From Galaxea fascicularis (taxonomy: Eukaryota; Cnidaria; Anthozoa; Scleractinia; Euphylliidae), in contig OX419335.1 of the NCBI GenBank assembly GCA_948470475.1, forward strand, positions 19,123,479-19,187,478: 64,000 nucleotides of DNA. The letters run 5' to 3'. The first letter of the stretch is position 1; the number at the start of each line of letters is the position of its first letter. The notes beneath the pieces are model-generated. The model was not told where the DNA came from and ran no database searches. It worked only from the letters and a program-made list of their open reading frames with translations. Position numbers and translations under genes: made by a program. Of the stretch, positions 12,901 through 21,905 are shown piece after piece.

Positions 12901-14000
12901 TTGAAATATAACTTCTCCTCACAAGCAAACAGGTGATGAAAATAGACAATTTTATCATTTGGAGGATGTTAGCTCACTAAAATTCTCTTAACTAATTTAC
13001 AAGGAAATTTATGGGGGCTTAATAGGAGAATTGCCACAACCTTGGACAAAACTACTTGAGAAAAGCCTCCTGGCCCCGGTTGTTCAAACGTTGGATAGCG
13101 CTATCCACCGGATAAATCACTATCCAGCGGAGATGTAATGGGAAAGCTAATTGCACTATCCACGGGATAGATATTTATCCGGTGGATAGCGCTATCCAGC
13201 CTTTGAACAACCGGGGCCTGGCGTCCAAAAATAGTTCACGAAAACCTCTGACTCAACAGTATTACTACAGAAACGTCCCCTCCCCCTCCCTCTATTCAAT
13301 GTTGAATTTAGGAAGCCACAGTTGTTAGGGAAACGTTTAGGAGCCACAAACAACATTGAATTGGCGGAATGTGGGCGGTGAAACTCCGTTGGTAGTGTTT
13401 TCACATGAGGCTTTGGAGCTCAATTTTCCTAACAATTTTGTCGTGTTTTGTGAAGATTGTAGTCAGATCTTGGGAGTTAAAGAGTTAGACATTACAGTCG
13501 ATTGTCTCAGATGAAGAGCCTTCCAAGCAGTCGCTTTTGAGGGAGGAGGTGAAATACGACTCCTCCCCTCCCCCCAAAAAAAAATTAAAAAAAAAACAAC
13601 CTCGTGGGAGGCTGTTGAGTAACCTGTTCTCAAGACGAAGTACTTCTACATAGTTTTTTTTTTTCAGTTATTATCCACTATCATCATCTCATTTATCTTC
13701 TCGTGCTCTTCTCTGAAATTCACGCAACACGCTTTTTCTTCTGAATTGTACGTGAGTTTCTAAGATTTACACTACAGGAATGATTCTTGCCTCTTCTCCG
13801 ATCGTCAGTCCTTTACACTGAATTTTTCCATTCGTGAGGTTTCATGGTATATTTTAATTCTGATGTGCTTCCTTTTACCGCAGAGTGACTGCTCAGATAC
13901 GTCAGATAGCGAATCAGAAACGCCGGATGAAAGTAGTCTTACGACGAAATCTAGACGAGCAAATTCAAAGTTGCTTCAAGACAGTACCTATACAGATTAA
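153..14000 (+). CDS. DAPK2-like: Death-associated protein kinase (DAPK2-like), 11 exons
   Basis: Calcium/calmodulin-type Ser/Thr kinase; DAPKs act in cell death, autophagy and cytoskeletal control in the cytoplasm. Exons: 153-223, 365-586, 5915-6053, 7473-7596, 8481-8529, 9114-9140, 9984-10136, 10511-10556, 11106-11192, 11807-11899, 13884-14000. They sum to 1128 nt (375 residues plus stop) and all phases agree. Visible: glycine loop G23-H-G25, lysine K45 in FAAK, the basic loop KKKGRRSSRRG at 48-58 that marks DAPKs, alpha-C E67, HLDIKPEN with D142, DFG 162-164, APE 186-188. The kinase domain ends near 277; exon 9 starts a basic tail (FKAFTARARWKESMKK) resembling a calmodulin-binding autoregulatory segment, followed by an acidic Ser-rich end. 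There are no ankyrin or death domains, and the length matches DAPK2 (about 370). The intron after exon 9 uses a GC donor (11193). The start is the ATG heading the frame that reads into the kinase fold. Confidence 0.93.
635..910. repeat. Two-copy tandem repeat, period about 142 bp, in DAPK intron 2
   Basis: The segment starting TTTTTTCGACGGCGTTTGC at about 635 recurs at about 778 with scattered substitutions. Both copies end in TATACCGTTTGCGGAACTT. Short open frames over it are by-products of the repeat. Confidence 0.85.
1321..2007. mobile_element. PIF/Harbinger-like non-autonomous element (MITE), TSD TTA
   Basis: Terminal inverted repeats start AGCCCCGGCCAAACGATCGC at the left and end with its complement at the right. 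TTA duplications sit at 1318-1320 and 2008-2010. The interior repeats the subterminal words CAACATGTTGCG and TGGCCAAACG in both orientations, as expected for transposase-binding sites. Open frames inside show no known domain. Confidence 0.85.
2640..2870. repeat. Interspersed repeat with partial internal dyad
   Basis: ACTGGGAGAATAT near 2668 is mirrored by GATATTCTCCCAGT near 2748, with GTACGGAC-type words between. It looks like a degraded foldback element; its ends and duplication are unclear. Confidence 0.45.
3520..5166. repeat. Nested direct repeats in DAPK intron 2
   Basis: A block of about 140 bp containing CAAAGACCCCAAATTGCACTC occurs at about 3530-3665 and again at about 3832-3968. A second block of about 170 bp containing CATCCCTCCTGCGCACAAAA occurs at about 3657-3830 and again at about 4996-5166. 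The arrangement suggests successive duplications or overlapping copies of one repeat family. Confidence 0.8.
4418..4853. mobile_element. PIF/Harbinger-like MITE, TSD TTA
   Basis: The left end GGGCCAAGTCGCACTAGAGG is mirrored by the right end CCTCTAGTGCGACTTGGCCC, flanked by TTA at 4415-4417 and 4854-4856. Internal words around TTTGTCC recur in both orientations. No transposase is visible in this 436 bp element. Confidence 0.87.
6204..6415. mobile_element. Short MITE-like inverted-repeat element
   Basis: The left end GGCCCAGTTGTTCAAAGAG is mirrored imperfectly by CTCTTTGAGCAACTGGGGCT at the right. Non-coding, inside DAPK intron 3. Confidence 0.7.
6472..6563. mobile_element. Very short foldback MITE (about 92 bp)
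   Basis: GGGCCAAGTTGCTCGAAGCA at the left is mirrored by ACTTTGAGCAACTCAGCCC at the right, and the inner GGTTAACGCT is mirrored by AGCGCTAACC. Its ends resemble those of the neighbouring element at 6204-6415. Confidence 0.75.
6700..7240. repeat. Interspersed non-coding repeat with G/C-rich ends
   Basis: G-rich runs near 6735-6752 and 7206-7220 bracket sequence that repeats short words such as CATACCCGTTTTCAGAC and CATCCCCGTTTTCAAAC. Frames here are not gene-like. It lies in DAPK intron 3 upstream of the exon at 7473. Confidence 0.5.
8038..8430 (+). mobile_element. tRNA-derived SINE, family A
   Basis: A tRNA-like core at about 8237-8310 has an A box (TAGCTCAGTTGGTAGAGC) and a B box (GGTCACGGGTTCAATGCC). 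The AAATGAAGAATGATCGTCG-type flank on the left and its inverted counterpart after the core mark a longer repeat unit. Other copies are at 17354-17790 and 50073-50222. It is in an intron, so I do not call it a functional tRNA. Confidence 0.75.
8749..8925 (+). mobile_element. tRNA-derived SINE, family B (fragment with tail)
   Basis: The head GCTGGGTTGGCGCAGTGGTG resembles a tRNA 5' half with an A box; CCCGGGTTCGAT resembles a B box. The tail AAATAAAGTTGTTATTATTA is typical of a SINE 3' end. A related reversed fragment is at about 10620-10790. Confidence 0.7.
10335..10460 (+). repeat. TTCG/CTCG tetranucleotide microsatellite
   Basis: Imperfect runs of TTCG, CTCG and TTTG units in DAPK intron 7. 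No coding sense. Confidence 0.8.
10620..10790 (-). mobile_element. tRNA-derived SINE, family B (reverse fragment)
   Basis: The reverse strand reads GCAGGGTTGGCGCAGTAGTG followed by GAGCGCGCTCGCCTTCCACC, matching the head of the element at 8749. Confidence 0.65.
11641..11754. mobile_element. Foldback MITE-like palindrome
   Basis: The left arm (AATGATCAGCTCCGAGTG onward) is mirrored by the right arm ending TTGGAACTAATCATT. Inner parts GATCCAGTCCT and AGGACTGGATC also pair. It lies about 50 bp upstream of the DAPK exon at 11807. Confidence 0.75.
12007..12090. repeat. 84-bp hairpin-forming inverted repeat
   Basis: AATTAGTTTAGCCCTTGTTG with TCGTTC at the left is mirrored by GAACGAGGCAACAAAGGC with TAATT at the right. 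A small foldback element in the last DAPK intron. Confidence 0.7.
13072..13218. mobile_element. Short MITE with GGCCCCGGTTGTTCAAA ends
   Basis: The left end GGCCCCGGTTGTTCAAACG and right end CTTTGAACAACCGGGGCC are inverted repeats. Inside, GGATAGCGCTATCC and GATAAAT/ATTTATC words recur. Flanks CCTGG and CTGG may be the target duplication. Confidence 0.8.
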
Positions 14001-15050
14001 GTGGGATTGCGTATTGAAAACCAGAAATAGCATGTATTTCTTGCATTGGATCATGGATGCATGTTGCAAAACTACCATTGCCAGAACGGAAACGGTGCAA
14101 GGCAATTTTGAGCTAGCTGAAACTGAACACATTGGCCATTTAATAATCGGGATGATCTAAGACTAACAGATACCAAATAGGGATTTCTCTACGTAAGGTC
14201 AGCCCGTAGGTCCATGTGAACCTTAAGCTGACTACCACAGCATTGCATGATATTGAGAAAGGCTTGAGTGCCACCATAATAGGGTATAATAGATAATTTA
14301 TACATTTCATAGACAACGAGCGACTATCTGAATATTGAACTGCATGTACCAACATTTATGGACCTTGAAACAAAGATCGTTGATCTACGTGGTACACCGG
14401 AAATACGTTTAGAATGACTAGCATACGTTTTGAATTATGTTTAAATACTTCTTGTATTTTAAGAAATTTAATAGTTGTGAATTGAATGGCAAAACATATA
14501 GTTTGGAAAGTTTATCCATCACGAGACAATGGGCAACTATTTGAATATTTAACTGCATGTACCCAACTGTGGATATAATTCTGGGGCTACAATTAGACGG
14601 AGCTTGAAACATAGCTCGTTGATCGTCGTTGTACATTGGACATACTTTTTTTCAGAACAACTGACATGTTATACATTTCGCTGAAATACGTCGTTCTATT
14701 ATAAAAGAATTTAAGTAATTGAAAATTGGATGACAAACTATTTAGAAATCCATTAAACAATTATTCGTTACTCATAATAAATCAGAAAGCATTTAATGCC
14801 AGTATTTGCGCAACCAAATGGCTGTGTGTAGGACGGAAGACTTGTTATAAAACACATCAGTTAGGGTATTATGAAACAAAAAAGTAGAGAATTTAGCGAA
14901 AGCGTTAAAATGTTAAGGTTTCCATTTATAGAAATGTGATATTAAGTTAGTCAAAGTTTGCGTGAACTTTACGAGATATTTGGAGTTCCTTTATTTGAAA
15001 CAGGTAGATCAGTCATTGCTGATTCGCATGCGTGATTATCTCAGTTGGCT
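14001..15050. other. DAPK 3' region with degenerate tandem duplication
   Basis: No gene beyond the DAPK stop. A degenerate direct repeat with a period of about 212 bp is visible: CTGAATATTGAACTGCATGTAC near 14329 against TTGAATATTTAACTGCATGTAC near 14540, and CTTGAAACAAAGATCGTTGAT against CTTGAAACATAGCTCGTTGAT. This is probably partly 3' UTR; no single polyadenylation signal is convincing. Confidence 0.5.
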
Positions 15051-15093
15051 ACAGATATTAGTAATCTTCGGATGTTGTCCTTCAGTAGCATTT

Positions 15094-15672
15094 TGACTAA
15101 AAGAATAAGAATACTAACGTGGCCTTGAACTACTGTAAAATACACTGAAACACTAAAAGTCCGAGCTTTCATCATCCAGATCGTCAGGGAAGGATCATTT
15201 GAAATAAAATATTCCGGGAGGGCCGAATAAAAGGGAAAAAAGGTGTCACCAGTGTCACTATTTTGACTTCAATACCTTTGTAATCTTTATTTTTCTGCTG
15301 TACATAGATTACAAAGGCATTGAAGTTAAAATCATTGCACTGGAAAACGACCCAGTAAACCTACGCCTATTTGAAGCGTTTTACAGGAGGAAAAAACAAA
15401 CCAACACTTAACTCCCGAGAAGAATGTATTGAATTTGCGGACCTATTGTCCTAATGTCTCTCTGATCACACTGGATCGTCTCAAAGTGACACTCGCTCAT
15501 TACCACCCATTATTCTACTTATCTTTTATCACCACACACCTTGTATAGTGACACCTTTTTTCCCTTTTATTCGGCCCTCGTACCTGACGATGCCGTTGAG
15601 CGGCGAAAGCTCGGACTGTTTTAGTGTATTTTACAGTAGTTCAAGGCCACATTGGTATTCTTTTTCTTACAG
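15094..15672 (+). mobile_element. Penelope-like element remnant in a foldback
   Basis: Outer arms (GTGGCCTTGAACTACTGTAA at 15119 and its mirror ending near 15650) and inner arms (AAGGGAAAAAAGGTGTCAC against GTGACACC with TTTTTTCCC) form a nested inverted repeat. The centre (about 15308-15415, plus) translates to a fragment with LFEAFYRRKKQTNT, like the tail of a Penelope-type GIY-YIG endonuclease, with a stop soon after. Both arms carry CTGACGA...GAAAGCTCGGAC, a degenerate hammerhead-like core. A CAGATATTAGTA direct repeat near 15052 and 15671 may be the target duplication. Confidence 0.65.
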
Positions 15673-16257
15673 ATATTAGTATTTATAGCATGCCACAGAA
15701 AATACAGCCAATCCAAATGTGGGAAAGTCATTGTGCGTTCTTCGGTATATATTCCACCAACCCATCCTGCACCATAAACTTTTATTTGGTTCTGTGTATT
15801 TTGTATGGCGTGGTATAAGATGGTCAAGCAAACCTCTCTCGGGTTCACCGGGGAATATCAACCAATGTCCCACTAGCTACTTGCGTGTGTTTTCACACGA
15901 CGTCTCGGCGGCCATGTTGGTGTACCACAAGAAAGGAACGGCCGCCATGTAGGTGTACCAGGCTAACCCTGTGGGAATTGAACTCTATTTTTATGCAAAT
16001 ACTTTCCTTTGTCAGTTTTATTAAACCAATATGGCCGCCGGTCACGTGAGTGAAAACGCTCTATAAACACAAATCTGAAAGTGCTATTCATAACAAGTAC
16101 GTACACCGTGATGTTAGATTTTCATGTAAGATATACTACAGCATTTCGCCAACGTTCGAGCTGGAAAGAGTTTATTTTCTCACATTGAGTCTAGAAACGT
16201 TTTCACTTGCGTTTTAAAGTACACGCATTCGCAATGTCTACAAGTCTCGACTCTATG

Positions 16258-16519
16258 GACAACCAATACCAGAAAATATAGATAAAAGGCTATAATAGTT
16301 GTTTGCTATAAATTACGTGGTATTTTACACCCACCTTAATTGTAAGCTGCTACAAAGAAAATCCTCTGCGGAATCTCTTTTTACCTCATGACAACCAATA
16401 CCAGAAAATATAGATAAAAGGCGATAATAGTTGTTTGCTATAAATTACGTGGTATTTTACACCCACCTTAATTGTAAGCTGCTACAAAGAAAATCCTCCG
16501 TGGAATCTCTTTTTACCTC
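16258..16519 (+). repeat. Recent two-copy tandem duplication, period 132 bp
   Basis: The unit starting GACAACCAATACCAG at 16258 recurs at 16390 with only about three differences (for example GGCTAT against GGCGAT, CTGCGG against CCGTGG). Near identity implies a young duplication or an assembly artefact. Confidence 0.92.
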
Positions 16520-16572
16520 TTGGCGGTTTGAACAAGGATCAAGACAGTTTGTCAATATTTTTATACCATATA

Positions 16573-16743
16573 CAATAGGACCCCGCCTTACGGTCACCTT
16601 GTTAATACGGTACTCTCGTTATTACGGCCACTTTTTTCAGTTTTGTCCCAGCGAAATGCCCATACATTTTCTACAAAAAAAAAACCGTTAATACGGCCAG
16701 ATTTTCATGGCCCATTGGTGACCGTCTTAACGGGGTTCCATTG
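16573..16743. mobile_element. pogo/Tigger-like MITE, TSD TA
   Basis: The left end CAATAGGACCCCGCCTTACG is mirrored by CTTAACGGGGTTCCATTG at the right; TA flanks both sides (16571-16572, 16744-16745). Words such as GTTAATACGG and TATTACGGCCA recur. The same family is at 42756-43160. Confidence 0.82.
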
Positions 16744-17353
16744 TACACTATTACATATACCTGTGAATTCTCTTTTCATGTCTTTTGTGTTTCTTGTATT
16801 TAACAGTTTGTCAACAGACTCGACTCCTTTGGTTACACATCAGAAATAGTAAACATCATTTAACCAACAAAGATTTATCTCTTTTTGTTCTAAGTTGATA
16901 TATCTTTGTATTGCACCTTTTCATGTATTAATCCACGCTTTCGATTTCGAAAGCCGCCATGGGTTCCGAGCTACACAACCAGCGCACACCAGGAAAAAAA
17001 CGAGTATGACGTATTCTTGAAGCTTTGTAATTTATGAAGAAATGGCTCAAAAATTTTGCCCATATCAATGTAAGCCTTTACACCGGCACCTATCGAGACA
17101 ACCTCCAAGCGCCACACCTTTTCCTCACGAGCCTTTATTCAGTCAAAACCCTGATCTCTCAAGTTTCCTCAAACTCTGCCAATATAACTCCTTCTATACA
17201 AAAAATACTTTGCTTAGTTATTTTCTTACGAGAATTAATCTTTGATGAATGGCAAAAAAACTATTGCCTTCGACGGAGGTGTTCTTCATACACCAGAACT
17301 TAAAAGAGGTTATCTCATGGTGAGGGATGCTTTGCCTTTTGGGGTTAGGACAA

Positions 17354-17518
17354 ATTTCATGACAAGATTTGCACACTTTTTATATCAAATGAAGAATGAT
17401 GGTCGCTGTTGTGATCGCAATTTTTACAATTGCGTAAAGAAGCCTGAACAAAAATAAAGGACTTCAACGGGGATTGAACCCGTGACCTCACGATTCCGGT
17501 GCGATGCTCTACCAACCG

Positions 17519-17553
<35 letters not shown>

Positions 17554-17790
17554 ATTTGGGGTTCATATGTTCCCGTGAAAGATATGTGAGTGAATAATGC
17601 ATATGAAAGAAATCATATGTGAACTGCGGATATGAAATCAAATAAAGAATGATCGTCGCAGTTGTGATCGAAATTTTTTCAATTGCGTAAAGAAGCCTGA
17701 TTGAACCCGTGACCTCGCGACGATCACTCTTCATTTGATTTCATATCCGCGCGAGGTCACGGGTTCAATCCCCGTTGAAGTCCTGAATTT
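17354..17790 (-). mobile_element. tRNA-derived SINE, family A (reverse, with duplicated part)
   Basis: The reverse strand at about 17461-17535 reads as the tRNA-like core with B box ACGGGTTCAATCCCCGTTGA and A box CTCACGGTTGGTAGAGC. A partial forward core follows at 17750-17790. Flanks share TTCATTTGATTTCATATCCG with the copy at 8038-8430. Confidence 0.75.
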
Positions 17791-18597
17791 TTCTCTTTGT
17801 TTTTAATTTTCCTCAAGACCCCCCTTGTCCCTTATTTAATTAAGCAGGACGTCAAAGGTAGACTCAAAATCAAAGTTCGGAAAATCTTCGTCCGCCATTA
17901 TGGAAACGAAACTTTCGCGTCACCAATCCACCCGGGTGTTGACAGCCTGATAAAACATAGGCTTGGAAACTGGATTAACCAATCAGATCATGCGTATCAC
18001 CTACAGTTATGTTATAAAATTCTATAAGTACAGAGAAACTGAGAAGTGCTATGAGAGCGATATCGTATATTTTCTATTCTTATTGTTCAGGGGTCAAGGT
18101 TAGTCCACACGTGAGTTTTGTGAGTTCCGAAATTGTTTCTTCCGCTATATTGATTGTTGATGTGATTTCTCGCTGTAGGCATGTTTGGGAATTCCTGCTG
18201 ACCTTGGCTGACCTCCATAGACCCTATTATTTTTATTTTGAGAAAGAAGTAAGACTTACGACCATTAGAGATCAGAGATCAGTGTATGTTAAATTGGACA
18301 AGTAAACAAAATGTAACATTTGGAATAACAGTGCAGTCTTGGTTCCTGTTCACTAAGGCGGGTCAGCCTACCATTTAGGAAGAACTTACCAAAAGACAGC
18401 CCACAAATATGTCCTCGAAAGCGGAAGAACAGTTGATGACACCACGAAATGTGGTAATTCTGTCATTATTTCCTTGAGTCGCCTAACTTGCAGCCACCAT
18501 CGTCACACGTTTTGTTTTTACAAAACTACCCCGTTAGTAGTCTGAGATGTCAGCCGTCTCCTTACCCCTAACCCACATGGAGCGCTGGCGAGACATC

Positions 18598-18682
18598 CTG
18601 CTAGCAGAGTGGCTTCGATCTTTCCTAGATAAGTCCTCTTTCTCGACTTATCTAGGAACGATCGAAGCCACTCTGCTAGCAG
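18598..18682. repeat. Near-perfect 38-bp-arm hairpin
   Basis: The left arm 18598-18635 begins CTGCTAGCAGAGTGGCTTCG. The right arm 18645-18682 is its complement with one mismatch, and the spacer is 9 nt. A second small dyad (GGAGCCAGGCTCC) follows. This is probably a foldback element. Confidence 0.9.
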
Positions 18683-19530
18683 CAGGAGCCAGGCTCCTGG
18701 CTAGCAGGGCATTTCAAACCCTGAAAGGCTTCCAAAATTGACCAAAAATTGATGACGAACTTGAACTGACAAAACCAACAGACTGTAATATGAGAATTCC
18801 AGGGGAGTTTCTATGGATGAATGATTTGACAGATAACAAAAAACGCTCATTTACCTTTGAATGAGAATCGTTGCCCACATGTGTCTTTTTATTGTTTGAG
18901 CCGCGAAAGACGTGATGGACGGATTTTTCATGGAGAGGAAGTTCTCAGTCACGATGACTCAAATGCTTTCTAGCGTTGCCAGTTGTCGTTCATCGAATGC
19001 TGGAAATTTGCGGCATGAAGTCGCTCCAAACGCAAGACGCAAAGCATGCAAAATCTATGCTAAACTAACATTTAAATACCAATTTAGCTATTTTTCTCCG
19101 CAGGACGTTCTTTAGATTTTCCGATTTTGTAGTGTTTTTTCTTTCTTTTCGTGTTTTCAATGCCTTGTGTTTGTTTCCATCGCGCTATCGCTGAAATAGT
19201 CGAAACAGGAGAGCTTCCATCACGTGCACAGCACCATCCCTGACTCTCCAGGGGTTTCGTTTGAGGCAGGACACCGGCCGTAACGTCCGGTTGTTTAACA
19301 TGAAAAGTCCGTTAGTGTCCTGTTCACACAAAAGAATTATTTTCTGACGCGCGCTTGTTCTGGTACTTAAATGTTGCCGAAAACCTTGTTTTACTTTCAC
19401 TACTGAGATAAAGTTTGAAATTCTGTCTTTCTGCTCAGGTTTCTGACCAAACAGACGATAACAAAAACACCCCAGAAGAGAGCTACGAAACGAAGATCAT
19501 CATTTACATGGGACTTGCTTTGAAAATATA

Positions 19531-19824
19531 GTGGAAGAAACCTCTTTAATACGACGCAAGTCCCTGCGCACAGAAGAGCGCAAGTTTCTTCCAATAGAAG
19601 ACTCGGTTCCAGAACCGATTGAAGAAGAAGAAACCGACGAAAACTGGATCGACAAAACATTCGCCAGCACTAAATATAAGGAGTTAGTTCGTCTGATTGA
19701 GGATCACGTGATCAGGTCTTTTGATGGTGACGAATGGGCAAACGAAAGCGTAGAGGCGTGTGAGAGACAACAATCTTTGGCCCGTTCTTCACAGATCCTA
19801 CACGGTACATACTCGCTGGTTTAG
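19531..19824 (+). CDS. Possible terminal exon, unknown acidic protein
   Basis: A 97-codon open frame rich in Glu/Asp with balanced hydrophobics (IEDHVIRSFDGDEW). It looks coding rather than random, ends at a normal stop and is followed within about 170 bp by AATAAA-type sequence. There is no ATG at its head, so it would be an internal or last exon; an acceptor-like CTGCTCAG at about 19431-19438 leads into a different frame (VSDQTDDNKNTPEESYE) that stops at 19530. No partner exons were recognised upstream. It could also be a pseudogene piece. The family is not recognised. Confidence 0.35.
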   Translation: MEETSLIRRKSLRTEERKFLPIEDSVPEPIEEEETDENWIDKTFASTKYKELVRLIEDHVIRSFDGDEWANESVEACERQQSLARSSQILHGTYSLV

Positions 19825-20117
19825 CGGGTTGAAATTTTTGGCGGGATACAGTACATAAACACGTACATGTAACACCAAAACAAGGGAGAGTGTGACGCAT
19901 CTCCTATATGTAAATAGCTGAGAATCAAAGTAGATCCAACTCGTATGTCTATATCTGTTATCTTCTTCGTGACTTCAACAATAAAAAAATAACAATAAAC
20001 AATATCCGGCTCTCTTTCGAGTGTTATTACAAGTATAGTATGCTGGAAACGTGCGTCCGCTTAATAGCCAGTTCAAAGCTCATAAAAATTCAATTGATGG
20101 ATCCAAGGTTAATCTTT

Positions 20118-20783
20118 ACTTACTTTACTTTACTTTACTCAACTTTAATTATTCAGATCTCAACACACAATACAAGCCAAAGACAAATCAACAATCAAAA
20201 TAACTATAAAAACACAAGATCTGAATAATTAGGTCAGTTTACACAGAACACGAAGGTTCCTTATAAAAATAAACTGCCTCGGAATATCACAAATAGTATA
20301 CAATATATCATTAATTAATCAATCAATTATAAAAACCTATTCTTATTTACATTAAATTTATCAAGATAAAATTATTAACACTATTCTTGAATGATGAAAA
20401 ATGTTCAATTGTTCTGGTGTCTAGTGGTAGGCAATTCCACAGGTCTACAATACGATTAAAAAAGGAAAACTTAAAAACGTTGGTTTTAAAAAGGCCCTTC
20501 ACCAGCATAGCTTCACTATTTCTGATGTTATATTTGGGTGTCTTAAAATTCACATATGACAACACATCAAAATCTATGTAACCTTTCAGGCACTTAAAGA
20601 AAAAACACAGATCCAAAATCTCTCTCCTATATTCTAAAGGTAAAAGTTTCAGTTTAACAAGTCTTTCAGGATAACATAAGTCAGTTTTTAGGATGAATTT
20701 AGTTGCGCGTCTTTGTACACGCTCAAGTGCAACAATCTTTTCTTTGGTGTGAGGTGACCAGACCTGTGAAGCGTACTCCAGCT
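20118..20783 (-). mobile_element. LINE 3' fragment (end of reverse transcriptase ORF plus tail)
   Basis: The reverse strand is continuously open from about 20783 to 20347. It reads LEYASQVWSPHTKEK and later FSFFNRIVDLWNCLP, the conserved C-terminal end of CR1/jockey-like LINE ORF2 proteins. A 3' tail of about 200 bp ends in AAGTAAAG repeats (about 20120-20140). It is 5'-truncated: the catalytic RT and endonuclease are absent. Confidence 0.8.
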
Positions 20784-21189
20784 GATATACGGATTAATCA
20801 GTCAATACATGATACGAACAATTTAGCCTACGGGTGGGTATGGATACACAAAGGCTAGTGAAACTTTTAAGCACAATGCCGTCAGGAGCTTCTTCAGTTT
20901 CAGTTTTAGGAATTTTCGGGATTTTTTTCAGTTTCATGTAGGTAAGAAGGAAATAAAAATACCGGATATCTGAAGCTTGTGGAATGTGGCTGAATGTGAG
21001 AAAGAACGTAACTCCGCACAAATTAATGTATTTAAGGTAAGCTGAAGCCACATAAATTTAAGTTTCCCATCAGCAGCTAACTTGATGAAGGGATTTGAAA
21101 GCCAGGGTCCTGCGGCTTCAATGAGGATCTTGCATACTCACTTTGTAGTTTAAAATAGCGTTTACTTGGAAGAGGGATGCTTTGTACAG

Positions 21190-21660
21190 CCGGAGTGTTG
21201 AACCAAATACACTCCTTTTTTATAAAATCTTTTTTACAAGAACGTTGAGGCTGAGATTTGCCCAAAAACGTACACAGCCTGAGAGTCATTAAGAACATCT
21301 TTATTTTGCTCATTTGTTTTTGCGGCGTTGTGACACCAAGCATAAGCACATGAAAAACTTATGCCGCTTATGCTTATGTCGAGCGCGTTGCTGGTGAAAA
21401 CAGCGTAAGACAAATAAGTGGGTTCGTTCTTCTTGAGTTTTTATGCGAGCGCTTGTGCTTATGTTTATGCTTGTGCGCTAGTGAAAACCAGCCTTAACCT
21501 GAGGTTTTCTGGTCAAGTCCGCATTGATTTATAGAAACATTACGCAATCTGCACAATGTAACTTAAGAACATCGTAAGAACGTTTTTTCAGGCTCAAATC
21601 GCCCAAAAAATAAGAACGGCCAGCCTCAGCTCCAAAATTAGACGTTCTTATATGAAAAAA
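21190..21660. repeat. Composite inverted-repeat elements
   Basis: ACACTCCTTTTTTATAAAA near 21210 is loosely mirrored by ATATGAAAAAAGAGTGTA near 21650, and AAGAACGT words occur near both ends. Inside, about 21345-21490 has GCTTATG words in alternating orientation, suggesting a nested smaller element. The ends are approximate. Confidence 0.45.
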
Positions 21661-21905
21661 GAGTGTACATTAACTGAGTGAGTATCAGTCCACGTTTATG
21701 TTCATGTTTGTGGTGACGCACTTTGTTCAACGTAATTTACCTACAATCGTTGCGACAAGACAATCACTTCGTATTTCATTTCATTATAAGACATAAGGTT
21801 GAACATTAGCGATAGTAAAACCGAACGGCGTGGGGAATAATTATGACTCAGGTCATGCTAACCAAAACAACGGAGAGTGTGACGCATCTCCTATATGTAA
21901 ATAGC

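Larger units (their letters stand above)
16750..19430. other. Gene-poor repeat-rich interval
   Basis: Apart from the SINE (17354-17790) and hairpin (18598-18682) I find no exon series, no domain and no RNA gene. Short open frames here have no coding character that I recognise. Confidence 0.5.
19885..21905. repeat. Direct repeat pair of about 32 bp bracketing a 2-kb block
   Basis: GAGTGTGACGCATCTCCTAT followed by ATGTAAATAGC occurs at about 19890 and at about 21874. The block between carries the LINE fragment at 20118-20783 and inverted-repeat sequence. This could be a segmental duplication edge rather than a target-site duplication, as it is longer than usual for either. Confidence 0.6.
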
